Shown here piece by piece: positions 36,570-48,699 of a stretch of DNA of 64,000 nt (the first letter of the stretch is position 1; each line of letters starts with the position of its first letter). The stretch is from positions 2,063,127 to 2,127,126 of the forward strand of contig CM025856.1 in assembly GCA_003952965.2 (NCBI GenBank). Direction: 5' to 3'. A program made the position numbers and the translations under genes. The DNA comes from Morella rubra. Lineage: Eukaryota > Streptophyta > Magnoliopsida > Fagales > Myricaceae. The notes below the pieces were generated by a model, which worked only from the letters and a program-made list of their open reading frames with translations, had not been told where the DNA came from and did not search any database.

Positions 36570-39479
36570 TCATGTGGCCGTGCCAGAGAATGGGGCACTA
36601 AATAGCTTTGAAGGCTTTTTTTTGGGAATATAGCGACAAGTGCTCAGTTTCTTTCTCTCTCATGTTTCGCTGGGTTTCGTTGCGTGTAACCTTTCCGTTG
36701 TCTAACTGTATAGTTTAACTATGGCAAAAGCAAATTGCAGGGAAAGAGGGTTTTGTATTGTACAATGCAGATGGCTTAGCTGTGGTTGTACTTCGCCTTT
36801 AGAAAGAGGAGGCAGACGTATCTTTCAAAGGAGGAAGCGGAGATAACCACAAATAATTGAAGGAATTAGAAGATGAACTTCGGCTCTCGCGGAAAACAAA
36901 TTCCAGGGTGATTTAGCCGCCAAGCCGAGCCGTCCCTTTTGATATATTCGGCTCTCACACGGAAAACTGTTAGATTGCAGGGACAGGATTTTGTCCGTAC
37001 GTTCTCTTATCTTTGGAAGTCCCTCTGGGAGAGAATCCGTTCCAGTCAGCGTCTTCTGTTTTTGTGTGTTTTCTTTTACTGGTAGAAGCCTTGCTACTCA
37101 AGATCGTAACTTTAGCGGTCAAGAAAAAGAAAGAAGGGTGAATACACCTTTCGTTCACACGAATTATCAGAAATTTTACATTTTATATCTTAAATTATTA
37201 ATTTTGAGATATTAAGCTCTTTAACTATCAATCTCAAACATTTTGAGAAAATTGTCAAATTTTTTGAATAGACTAATCTAAAAATAATACTCCATTTAAT
37301 GATTAATTGTATGAGAAATAAGTCAAATTATCACAATATTTTTTAGTTGGATACAATGTCTCTTGAGGTGTACTCCTCTCCAATATTTCATCCAACTTGA
37401 GACAAAAATATAGTTCAAGTGCCGTCCATTATCACATTTGAATTTTTGTTTTGTCTTAAGAATTAGGATTAGACGTACAGTATTAGTAAAGTTTGGTCGT
37501 TTGAAGTGGAAAATCCAATAGCTTCCAATTTGTCTTTTCAGTTGTACTATTTTCATTAATATGCAAAATATAGATTTGTTGTTGCGTTTTTCAGGAGGTT
37601 AAAGTCTGAAGGACTCCGCTGCACAACTACTAATCTGTAGTGTCTAGAATTTTGTACAATTGAGTGTTTCTATTTCCAACTATGTAATTGGAACATAACA
37701 TTTTTTTTGGAGTAGTGTAGATTTTCTTGAGATTGGTAAAAATTTGTTAAAAGTTGTTGGAATTTGTGAAAAGTCATTGAGTTTGTAAAAATGTATTGAA
37801 ATTGATGAAAAGTGATTGTGAAAATTTTTAAATTTTTTTAAACCAAACCAAACATAACCAATAAATCTCGTTGCAAGAAGTTTATTGCAATTGCACAGTA
37901 AGGATTGTCCGTCAGAATAACTTCATGAGAGAAGTCTTTAACAACAACAAAAAAGAACCGTTGGTATCTTCCAACCACATTTGTTGTTGACATGAGTGGT
38001 CGACCTTGCTCAAATGTTTACACATGAATTTCGTCGCTATAGCTTCTATTTCTTGATCAGTTATACTGGTCATGAATATCATTATCGACAGAATTTAGCT
38101 GTCGCTAAATATTATCAACTAAGGGGATTCTGTCGTAATAAGTTTCATTTCTTGACCACTTATACTTGTCGAAAATTCCTTTGACGAGAAGTAGAGGTCA
38201 CTAAATATTTCATTTTATGACCACAATAAACTCGTCTAAATTATCATTGTTGACAGAACATCGTGGTCGTGACATATTATTGTCCCTTTTTTAATTAGAT
38301 AAATTCTCATCACTATTCACAACCGATTGTGATATATAAATTTGGTGATAGAATAATTTCAATTAAATAGATAAGTCACGTATATTTTGCACCCAACAGT
38401 TAATACCATAAAATTATATGCAGCTAACATGAAAAATATTGTTACTAATATCCTGTGTCATACAATCTGTAGTGTTACCAATTAGGGGCACCCATGTGGG
38501 CACCCCATGCATGTGTGAGTATAAAAGGCCTCTTGCATGACAATGAGTCATGCAAGTGTCATGCTTGAAAAAGAGTCCCATGCATGACACTATAGCCATG
38601 CATGGTGACACATGGAAGTTGATGAGGATAGGTTATAAAATGCCTCTCCTCTCTCACTTCTCAACACACCAAAAATTAGAGAGCTTCTCTCTCTTCCTCT
38701 ATCTCTCTTTATGGTCAATACATCATAGTAAATGCAGTTTGATCTTTCCCTGTCAAACAATAAAGACTCCGGATTCTGAGGTGTGGAACCTCTGAAGCTT
38801 AAGTTAGTCTCCCCCTTTTTATACGATTTTTGCTATTTTTTCACACAAGAAATCACTTACCTGTTCTCATCCTTAGCTTCTCTTTTTATAGTGCTTTTGC
38901 CCACGTTTCCCTCTTTTTCTCTAGCCGAGATTTTAGCTGATAGTTCTTGTCCCTATTAGGTTGTGCTCCATGATATTCTCTCCACCTTTTTCCAAGGTTA
39001 TTCGTAACTGCTACGGGTATATGGGAATGTGGTGCCGTGGCTTATCGTGGGCCGTTAAGTAACTGTTTATAGCATACGTAGTGATTTTATCTTTTGAGAA
39101 ATATGCGACGTGGGTTGGATTGTAACTGCTGGACTTTTAAAAAAAGTAATCATATTTTTCAGTTCAAATTGATTTGGCCGGATGTGATTCAGTATTCGCA
39201 CCATCACTTATAGCAAGCAATCTGACTCCAGCCTAAGAGAAGAAGAAAAAAAAAAGAAAAAAAGGAAGCAATCTGACTCTTGTTAGGCATCTAGCTGTTA
39301 CTCGCCCAATTAGAAAAATACACGCACGCACCGATTCTCTCTCTCGACAAGAAAATCTTTTCCATTTCTGTCCCTGATTGGATGGATATCCAATGATGTG
39401 CTTGTCAAGCCGCAAATCTCGAAAAAATATTTCTTCATTTCAAGCGGTGATGTTTTTTTTTTCCATAAATGCCAACTTT
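36570..39479. other. Intergenic DNA with degenerate repeats
   Basis: No gene is supported. The part 37690-37870 looks like one end of a MITE. The part 37990-38290 holds four loose copies of a 70-100 bp word set (TTTCTTGACCA, TGTCGCTAAATATT), a pattern seen in the subterminal regions of CACTA-type transposons. The RY-motif cluster is listed separately. Confidence 0.45.
38480..38650 (+). promoter_or_regulatory. Promoter-like cluster of CATGCA (RY) motifs with TATA boxes
   Basis: Within about 110 bases there are three CATGCATG-type RY words (near 38505, 38578 and 38597) and several GTCATGC or GCATGAC half sites. TATA-like words follow (GTATAAAAGG near 38520, GGTTATAAAATG near 38630), then a CT-rich leader-like stretch. 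RY motifs are bound by B3 factors of the ABI3/FUS3/LEC2 class. No recognisable coding sequence follows, so this could be a promoter of an unknown transcript or part of an old LTR. Confidence 0.35.
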
Positions 39480-39800
39480 ATTGAAAAAGTTCAGTGCGCC
39501 TCTGCTAAGCACTCATCGTGGGTTAAGAGAAATTAAGAAGTAGCAGTGTGAAAGATGTTAACTCTATTGAAAAAGTTTGGTGTGCCTATCTATACCACTC
39601 ATCGTGAGTTAAGAAAAATTACGAGGAAAGTGCAGTGTGAGAGTCGTAGGTTGAGAGAAATTGTGAAGAAGGAGCAGTGTGAGAGTCGTGGGTTGAGAGA
39701 AATTGTGAGGAAGGTGAAGTGTGAGAAATTGTGAGTAAAGTGCAATGTGAGAGAATCGTGGGTTGAAAGAAATTGTGAAGAAGGTGCAGAATCGAAAGAA
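39480..39800. repeat. Degenerate minisatellite, period about 43 bp
   Basis: Five to six loose copies of a unit containing GTGTGAGAGTCGTGGGTTGA followed by GAGAAATTGTGA run in tandem. Copies differ by small gaps. It borders the left edge of the segmental array. Confidence 0.75.
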
Positions 39801-40149
39801 TCGAGAGTTCGTAAAGTTTTAATTTTTTGAATGAAATTAAAATACTATCTTTTGTGAATTATTGAACCACGTAAATATTGACTTATTTATATTTGTGTTT
39901 TTTGTTCGGTGCTTAACAGTACTGACAAATAATTCTACGTTGTGGCGGTTCATTTTATGTCTCTCTGAATTTTGCTTTTTTTTTTTTAAAAGAAAATTCT
40001 TTTCGACAATTATCATTTGTTTGTTTAATTTGGCAATAACATTATCAGCCACCTAATCACAGGCTGCTCTGGAAGTCATTCTGGACGAGTGCATGATGTA
40101 GAATTAGCTCTGATTACACCATAACATAACCCAGCTTAGCCCTCCAGTT

Positions 40150-41360
40150 TTTTTTAATCGACTTCCCAAGTTTTTGGGTTTGTTAGCATGATATAATATA
40201 ATAATTACAAAAATTTTATTTTTTTATTAAATTATATATTTTTTAATACAATAAATATAAAAAATTTCATTTTTAAATTATATTTCTCACTTTTTCATTA
40301 ACTCTAATTTTTTAAAATTTTAACCAACCAAAAATTTAACACTCAAATTCCACCGGAATTAACAAAAAGCACCAGCCAAATTCGCTACAATAAATGTTAG
40401 AAGGGAAGAGAATTCTCACGTTCCGTCAGACTTGTATCATTGTATTATTAAAGTATGATTAATACCATGGCACTTAAATAATTTTTAAAATTTAGGTTAT
40501 ATTTGTTTATTGAAATTGATAAAAAAAGAAAAAAAAAACAGAGGATTTAATTGGATTTTTTATATGTATTATAATAAAAAAGGATAATTTGATTAAAAGA
40601 AATATAAATTCTTTTATTATTTTTTTTTATGAAAAATCATTTTTTAGTTCTTAGGTTTTGTCGCTTTAGGAATTAGCCATTAGGATTTATTTTGTTAGTT
40701 TTCAATTACTGAGTTTATACTTCTTCTATTAAAGAAATATTAGGTGTGCATCCAACTCTCGACTTATCTAGAGAGAGACGCTCCTGCCTCTTTATAGAAT
40801 TTTCTTCTTCTACCACCTGAACTCTCCTTCTCCCTTTCAGCTTGGCCGGCGGGAGGCTCTCTCCTTCCTCCTCCCGCCGCCCCCTTTCTCTCTCCGATCA
40901 GACCTTTTCCTATCGGTTTTGTTCGTTCTCTTGACTCCTTTTTGTTGGTGGGGGTCTGTTGTTACGGAGAGAACCATAGGTGCCGGACCTCTTTGGATTG
41001 CTCTGTTGATCTTGATGTTTCAGATCGGTTTCTTTGGTCTTTGATCTCCATTTCTTTGGTGGCTCAGTCCTCTTTTTGCCGGTGCGATGTGTCCCTCTTT
41101 CATTTTTTGTTGGGAGTCCTTCTGTGCTTCTCTTCCTTCGGCTCTTTCAGATGCAATCTATGCGTGTACAAGGACTAAAGTGCCGTCGTCCTCTTCTCTT
41201 TCGGCAGGCGTTGTTGCCTTTGGCGGCTTTCGGATAGCTGCATCTTATAGCCCTCTTCGGTTGGCTGGACTTTTTGTCCGTGCCCTCATGCCGGCCCCTT
41301 TAGTTGTGTTTGTTAAGGGCCTGTTTTCTGTATTCTCGTTCCTGTGAATGTTTATCTTCT
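40150..41360. other. Unit-spacing insertion, AT-rich then GC-rich
   Basis: This block separates the first two copies of the array landmark. Its left half is AT-rich and MITE-like. Its right half (about 40800-41340) is C/T-rich with long overlapping frames on the plus strand that match nothing I know; a LINE leader or end is possible but not shown. Confidence 0.35.
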
Positions 41361-41953
41361 TTTTGTCCACTTTTTGTCCACAATTATCATTTGTTTGTTT
41401 AATTTGGCAAAAAAGATAATCAGCCACCAAACCACAGCCCACAGGTTGCGCTGGAAGTCATTCTGGACGAGTACATGATGTAGAATTAGTTCTGATTACA
41501 CCATAATATAACACAGTTTGGCCCCCAAGAGCACCGACCCAATTCGCTACACTAAATGTACGCAGGGAAGGGGGTTCTCACGTTCAGTTAGACTTCTGTA
41601 TAATTGTATTATTCCTAAATCCAAATTAGTACATAGTAGGTGGAGCAATTAAAGTATGTATGTCATGAACCTGTAAGAAATGAAAGGGCAGACTTAGAAA
41701 AAACAAAAAAAAAGGGGCTGATTTCGGTCTTACTTTCAGTCCATTCGTGTAGAACTGAAACTTCAGACAGTGTAGCACTAAAAGTAACATTTTAGAGCTC
41801 CCAAAATATGCACAAAAGCCGGTGCTGAAGCAAAGCTTTATTGATTTTTATGCGGCTAATAGCAAGGCTTTCGGTTGCCTTTCCATCAATTTATTTGACC
41901 ACAGAAAAGTCACTTTGCAATTCCAATTTTAAATTATCAAAACAATATTAAAC

Positions 41954-42167
41954 GAGTCTTAACTACCACTTTAGATATATTAAATTATAAAGAATCAAAT
42001 TTCATTAATTTATGCTCTTAAAAAAAATTTAACCGTCAAAATTGTGATATATGTATTATACATGAGTCATATGACACGATTTTGACTGTCAAATTTTATG
42101 TCAATGCATAAATTGATTGATTTTGAAATTTTGGGACTCAATATATCAAAGATGATAGTTAAGACTC
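41954..42167. mobile_element. Foldback MITE, array unit I
   Basis: A palindromic 214-bp element: its left arm starts GAGTCTTAACTA and the right arm ends TAGTTAAGACTC, with about 70 bases of imperfect pairing around an AT-rich centre. The same element sits at the matching place in units III and IV, so it was in the array before duplication. Confidence 0.7.
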
Positions 42168-42428
42168 TATTTAAGATTGCTCTAATAATTTAGAGTAAAA
42201 AGTGACTTTTTCTCTCTCAACGGGAATAAACTTTCAGATATACATGCATATGTATTAATTATAAACTCTAGTTAAAGAAAGATTAAAACAAAAGAGCTGT
42301 TTATTAGATACATCGGAAAAAAATATCTATCTTCTACTTCAAAATTCAGATACACATTCAGTCCCAAACTATTAAATTTCAACTATTTGCGTTTTTAAAA
42401 AAATTTCAACGGTCAAAATTATTATTGT

Positions 42429-43673
42429 TGGCTTTTAATCATAATCAATGTTTTGATGATAACAATAAAAGTAATTGAGATGTGAAGCAAAGCGATCCAA
42501 AATGAGCACAAAGCAATCAAGCAACATCTCCTTCAATGGAAGTGATCTTAAAGTGAAGACTCAAGTTGCTAGGGTAATTTTGTAACTCTAAGACTTCATC
42601 TTTAACAAGGATTTGAACCACACACTTGCATATTTCTTCAAAACTTGCATAAATTGTTTTACCTCTTGTTTTGAAGATTAAAAATGTTTTTAATGGCTTC
42701 AAATTATCCCAATTAAACTCTCAAACCTTTATATACTTATGGGAAGTTAGTCTTTAAAATTGGGTATTTTAAGTTGGTCAAAATCATGTTTTTAAAACAA
42801 CCGGATCATCTGTTTAAGTTGAGGAGGTCGACCAGCTATGAAGCGGTCGACCGGTTCGTTTAAAAAAATGAAAGAAAAGAGTGTTCTGACTTCTGACATT
42901 ATGACCGTTGGGTAATATAAACCTGCAGCGGGACCGGCTCGTCGTGAATTTTTGATAGATCGACTCCCAACAACTATTTTTCTTATGAGGCCTATATAAA
43001 GCCATTCTACGCCTTTTAAAAGTTGCTGAACGACCAAAATCATTTTACCAAGGCTAAGAGTGATAAAAAAACCTTTCAATCCTTATTCAAACATCATTCA
43101 CACATAATCAACACTTTCACATCCTTGTTATTGTGTGAAGCCTAAGAGATAGAAATTTCTCATTGTAAACATCTACTCCATCAAGGGAGTTTTAGTGGGC
43201 ATTTTCGTTCATCCCTATACATTTCTAAGAGAGTGATTCTCTTGTTTCCTTTGGTGAGGGTTGTTCATCAAAAGGAGTTTGGAGAGGTTTGTTCTCAAAC
43301 TCATTCTTGAGCTTGAAGAGGTGTTTCTCAAGCTCAAGTGTAAGGAAACCTTTCCCTTGGTTGAAGGGAGCATAGTGGAGAAACTTCAAGGCTCGGTAAA
43401 GGAGCTTGAGGGGTGGATGTAGGCTTTGCCGAACCACCTAAAAATCTTGTGTTTGCTTCTCTTTCTTTATCTTCTTACATTGTGCTACTATTTCTTGTTC
43501 TAAGTTTTATTTCCATATTTGAGTTGCAATTTATATTCTTGTGTTTAATCTTTTATTGCAATCGTTTCTCTTTGTGGATTTGTAGCTAGCAAACACTTTC
43601 TAAAGGGTGAGTTTCGAAAAAGTTTTGAAACCCAATTCACCCCCTCTTGGGTTGCCTTAATCTAGGATTTACA
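42429..43673 (+). mobile_element. Solo LTR, copia (SIRE/Maximus-like), in unit I only
   Basis: A 1245-bp LTR that begins TGGCTTTTAATC and ends CTAGGATTTACA, bounded by a perfect 5-bp duplication ATTGT (42424-42428 and 43674-43678). A TATA-type word (CTATATAAAGCC) lies near 42990. The end sequence CACCCCCTCTTGGG is common in copia LTRs of this kind. No internal region or partner LTR remains. Units III and IV have the empty site, so it arrived after the units separated and is the younger event. Confidence 0.8.
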
Positions 43674-44173
43674 ATTGTGACACGTGTATTATAAATAATT
43701 GCTTAATAGCTTGGGAGCGCAAGTGAATTTTTCCCTATTTGATAAGTCTCTCAACGGATATAAACTCTTTGGATACACACATGCACTTGAACAAACTCTA
43801 GTATAAACAAAAAGATCTAACGAAAAGAGGTGTTTATTAGATATGTGGTACAGTTATCTTGTATCTTTCACTTCTTATACACACATGATGCACTTAACTA
43901 AACTGAGGAGATCTAGATTCAAATACTACATAAAGATGGATTGAAATAGTAACGATTAATTATAGTAGCAGCAACTACAACCAAAGAAAAGAAAGGTAAG
44001 ACGTAGATGCTGATAAAGTGGTCCTGATTCCATGGCTTATTGAGAGTAGACGATAGAAAGTGATAGGTAGGAGAAGAGGAAAAAGTGGAGGGTAGAGAAA
44101 ATAATGAAGAACATCTCTACCCAGAAAATTAGAGAGGTTGAGATTTGGAGAGAGAACTTTTTTTTTTCTAATA

Positions 44174-44753
44174 CTAATTACTATTGATGTTGAGACTGAG
44201 ATCAAGATTGAGATTCAGACTTGATTCCAATTGGTCTTTACCCACTTCATCTTCATCATCTTCGTCCTCATCTTCTTCCTCATATTCTTCGTCATTTTCA
44301 GAAGCTTCAACCTCAGCATCTTGATCAATAACCTACATAAAAAATTTGAAATTATGAAAAAGGAGTAAGCTGTAAGTACGTATAAGTTATAATAATTAGA
44401 GAAATTTTTACCCTCTCAAAAACGAATGTCAACTTTTCGCCCTCCGTTCCTTGGGGATTATAGGTTGCTGAAAATTTGATGATATGCCCCACTAGAAAAT
44501 CATTAGCTTGCACAATTTTTTTCCAGCCTTTTTTGTTAATTCTAGCTGGACGAGCTATGCACAACGTTCCTGGAAAATTACCCCCTGCGCTGCGTAGCAT
44601 GACAGCCTTATTTTCTCTATTGTCAGCGAATAATGGAATTCCCTTAAGAAACGGCCTCAATTCATTCGCGATACGCAAAGCGTGACTAAAATTAGTGAGA
44701 GATAAGTTTTTGACAAATGAAATACTTTGGATTGGCTGCGGTATGTTTTCCAT
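44174..44753 (-). CDS. B3-like domain protein with acidic and Leu-rich EAR-like tail, copy 1
   Basis: Not matched to a named gene. Exon 1 (44412-44753, 114 codons) begins MENIPQPIQSISFVKNLSL and encodes one compact domain. Its landmarks, FVKxL near the start, AVMLRSAGGNF in the middle, INKKGWKKIVQANDF and LTFVFER at the end, follow the order of a plant B3 DNA-binding domain. Exon 2 (44174-44332) begins at an AG acceptor and encodes an acidic stretch (EEYEEEDEDEDDEDEV) followed by LNLNLDLSLNI, an alternating Leu run that fits the EAR pattern LxLxL used to recruit TOPLESS co-repressors. Total 166 residues. A nuclear repressor is a reasonable guess; neither DNA binding nor repression is shown. 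Confidence 0.6.
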
Positions 44754-44972
44754 ATTGCTGCACGCAAGTAGTAAAACATATGAATCTAAAGAGTAATTAG
44801 TATCATCCCAGTAGCTAAAATAGCACTAGTCCTGTGATTTTGGTCTACCAATGAGCTCACACTGAAAGTATGAGAGAATTTGTCATGCTAATTTACCACA
44901 CTATGTAAACATATCGTGACCAGGAACAAACACGAGGAACATACTCCACCCATGATATCGTCTTCCAGTAAA

Positions 44973-45060
44973 CACTACAACAAAACTGATTTTTTGTGAG
45001 AGGATATAGACACCATATTCGGAGATTTGCGTTTTAAAAGCGTTCTAACTGAAAAATAGG
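44973..45060. mobile_element. CACTA-type terminal sequence upstream of copy 1
   Basis: CACTACAACAAAACTG begins here, like the ends of En/Spm (CACTA) transposons. The same word set follows at matching places in the other units (53231, 53472, 56711, and a changed form at 48350). A second CACTA-type end, CACTACAAGAAAT, occurs at 45676, 57434 and 58101. All point the same way and no matching opposite ends were found, so these are remnants. Confidence 0.5.
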
Positions 45061-45399
45061 ATAATTTTGACGTTTAATTTTTTTTGGTAAGTGAAATGGG
45101 TTCGAAGGTAATACCGGGATGGACATAATCATTCCAAAATGTCAAAAGAATTTTTGAATAGCAATGTTCGTCACCAAAAACATATAATTTTTTGGAGACG
45201 ACATATGACTGTTGCACATCCGGCCACAAAAAATTGAAATCTCGTTTGGGACAGTACAAAATCTGACCCGAAGAGTACTGTTTAGAACCTTTTTTTTTAA
45301 AAAAAGCACTGTCCCAAGAGAGAGACCATGCATATTCCAACAACTGTTTCCCGTACGTCATTGGAATACTACTCATAGATTGGCCTAAAAAAGAGAGCA

Positions 45400-46700
45400 A
45401 CGGAAGAACCAGAAGTTTAAGACCTGGGCCTCTATTTATGGACCGAAACAAATAGTAGCTAATTGGGTCTATGACGGTAAACCAAAACTGGGCCTGACCT
45501 TCATGGCTGAGAATGGTCAGTTAAAATCTTCACCGTTTATATATGATTGGTTTTAAGCCCACTCCTTGTATACGATATGACTCATCTAAAACATATCTAG
45601 AGATTATTATGAGGTTAATAACACATATATTTAGAGAAATTATATATATTAAAATAAAAACATCAAGCTTTTTAACACTACAAGAAATTCGAGATTCAGT
45701 GACAACGATTTTATTGATCAAATAAAAATACAATTCGCAACTACTATATATATGTTTTTGTCAAAATCCTCTATTCAGTTTCCCTAAATATTCAATATAC
45801 TAGTAGACACTATATATATATATATATATATTGCAGATGGCATATTAGCATTGCATATATAGTATTAGTTTGAGCATTGGAAAAAGATATTTTTTTTTTT
45901 AAACAAGTGTCGCTAATTCAACATTGGATTCCATATGCTGCATGTACTTTGCTCGTATGCTTTGAATGCTTGAGAGCAGATTTATCATGACTTTGATTTT
46001 GGAGCTTGGAGGGTTATTAGAAATAAAGAGATAACGGTACGGCCTTTTTCTGTTTATAGATATGCATGTCATCGTACTGATATATATGTCTCTACTTGTT
46101 CAGATACAACATACACGTACATGCATGCACTAAAGTAAATGGAAGAAAGATTAAAATACTGGTTAAAGAGAGCTCAAAATATTGTAATGATGATTAATTA
46201 ATGTAGCAGTAATTAATTTAGTGCAATACAACAACAACGACAAAAGAGATCAAGGGAAAGTAGATGCCATTGCCAGTAGAGTGGTCCTGATTCCATGTCT
46301 TATTGAAAAAAAGAGAAGAAGAGCAAGAGGGAGAGGGAGAGAAAGAAAGAAAGAAAAGAAGAAGAAGAAGAAGAAGAAGGATGAGTGAGAAAGTGATAGA
46401 TAGGACAAGAAAAAAAAAAAGAGAAAGTGAATTAGAAAGATAGAAGAAGAGGAAAAGAGGTGGTGAAGGTGGAGAGAGAGAGAGAGTGAAGAGTTTTTTT
46501 TCTCTGGTACTCTTAACACGACCCTTCATAGAAATAGATTCACAGCTACTCTTAACACCCTTCATAGACCAAGCAATACCATGCCGCCCAATGATGAAAT
46601 GAAGAAATTTCAGGTGCCGATCGATAACCTTCAAAGTGCTTCCAAGAGTCTCCACTAGCATGTATGTCTTTTAATGAAAGACTTGCATAATTGTCATCCA
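45400..46700. repeat. Array spacer and partial unit
   Basis: The block around 45400-45570 is repeated at 57165-57340 and 57810-57990. The part 46070-46500 matches 58360-58760 and is the 3' side of a gene copy whose coding part is not recognisable here. Long frames rich in Leu, Ser and Phe in this stretch come from its GA/CT-rich sequence. Confidence 0.6.
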
Positions 46701-47533
46701 TGAGAAGCAAAACCCTATTTCCACCAAAAACCTACCAAAATTAAGAATTTACCCTTCACAAATGATTCCATCTCGACAGCTTAGCTAATTCGGCGGCTGC
46801 TTGTAATCGTTATGGTTTTATTTTGCTTTCCGGTTTACTCAAGCATATCCGGTGTTGTAATATGCATTCGGTTTGATATTTCTTTTTAATCTAGTGGTTT
46901 ATTTAAGAAAAAAAAAATCGCTTACCAATGGCCACAATAATGTCTAATAATTCTCTCTCTCTCTCTCGACGGGAATAAACTCTTCGGATACACATTTACT
47001 TAAATAAACTCTAGTTAAAGAAAGATTGAAACAAAAGAGCTGTTTATTAGACATGTCTTACATATATCTTGTATCTTATACTTCAGATACACACGTTGCA
47101 CTTTTCTAAACTGAAGAGAGATTAAAATACTAGTTAAAGAAAGATTGAAATAGTAACGATTAATTATAGTAGCAGCAGTTACAACCAAAGAAAAGGACAA
47201 TGAAAAAAAAGAAAAGAAAGGTAAGTAGATGCAGATTAAGTGGTCCTGATTCCATGGCTTATTGAGAGAAGAAGAAAGAAAGGGGAGAAAGGAGGAGGAG
47301 GAGGAGGAAAAGAGAGAAAGTGATGGATAGGAGAAGAGGAAAAGAGGAGGAGAGGAAAGGGTAGTAGCTGAGGGGTATCCATCCCTGAAAAGCTCTACAA
47401 GAGAGCTTCCTCTGAGAGAAATTAAGAAAGTTTAAGAGAAAACTTGGGGAAAATGGAGGTAGAGAAAACATCTCTACCCAAAAATTAGAGAGATTGAGAT
47501 TGAGACAGATTTTTTTTTTCTTTCTAGTACTAA

Positions 47534-48042
47534 TTAAGTAGGTTCAGACTTTTTTGGTTCCTGTTCAGCTACTTCATCCTCAACTTGTTGAATAACCTAC
47601 ATAAAAAGGTTTGGAAATTATTAAACAGTTTTCATCCATGGGAGGAAACTGTAGAAGTAATAATAATTAGATAAATTTTTACCCTCTCAAAAACGAATGT
47701 CAACTTTTCGCCATCCTCTCCTTGGGGATTATAGCTTGCCGAGCATTTTATGGCCTCCCCAATTCGAAAATAATTAGCACGTACAATTCTTTGCCAGCTT
47801 TTTTGGTTAATTCTAAGTGGTCTCTTATTTGGGTTGAAGGTTCCTGAAAAATTACCACCTGAGCTGCGCAGCATGACAGCCATTGATATAGAAGTGTCAG
47901 TACTGAATAATGGCATACCTTCAAGAAACGTCCTAGTTTCAGTACTCTCGATCAGATTAAAACAGTTACTAAAATCACTGGCTGTTAACTTTTTGACAAA
48001 TAAAATAGTTTGGGTTGGTTGCGGTATGTTTTCCATATTCAT
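47534..48042 (-). CDS. B3-like domain protein, diverged copy 2 with short tail
   Basis: Exon 1 (47683-48042, 120 codons) begins MNMENIPQPTQTILFVKKLT; a second Met two codons on is the start used by the other copies. The domain is clearly the same but diverged: FVKKLTASDFSNCF, AVMLRSSGGNFSGTF, INQKSWQRIVRANYFRIGEA and KLTFVFER. It looks the most B3-like of the set. Exon 2 (47534-47596) encodes only VIQQVEDEVAEQEPKKSEP, so this copy lacks the long acidic run and the Leu-x-Leu tail. Total about 140 residues. The frame is open throughout. This copy and its flanks form a second unit type in the array. Confidence 0.6.
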
Positions 48043-48699
48043 ATATCTCTTATCTATTCTCTGGATACCTGCAGACCCCTACTTAATTACTTAACACTTG
48101 TTAGCCACACTACATAAATATTGAGATTGAAACATCTAATTCATGACTGAATTGACATGCGTATAATATGATTCACGCAAATATTAATACAACATATGAT
48201 CTAGAGATTAGTATGATCATGAGCACACTGTGAAAGTATGAGAAAAAATAGAATTTCTCATGCTAATTTACAACACTCTACATTAACATGTCGTGGCCAA
48301 GAACAAACACGATGAACATACTCCACCCATAATATCGCGGTCAAGAAAACATTACAACAAAACTGATTTTTTGTAAGACGATATACCACATTTGGAGATT
48401 TGCGTTTTCGAACAATATTTAAAAGCGTTCAAAGGAAAAAAGGAGGTAATTATTTTGACATTTAATTTTGCACTTTCATTGAAACTTTGTTCTAACGGTA
48501 AGTTATATGAGTTCCAACAATAATTAAAAGTGTTTCAACGGAAAAAATGGAGTAATTTTGATGCTTAATTTTTTGTTTTCATTCAAACTTCGTTCTAATG
48601 ATAATCTCGTTCTAATTGTAAGTAACATAAGTTTAAACCGTAATGTCGGGACAGACACAACTATCCTAAAAAGTTAAAAATTTTTTAGATATATGTTTT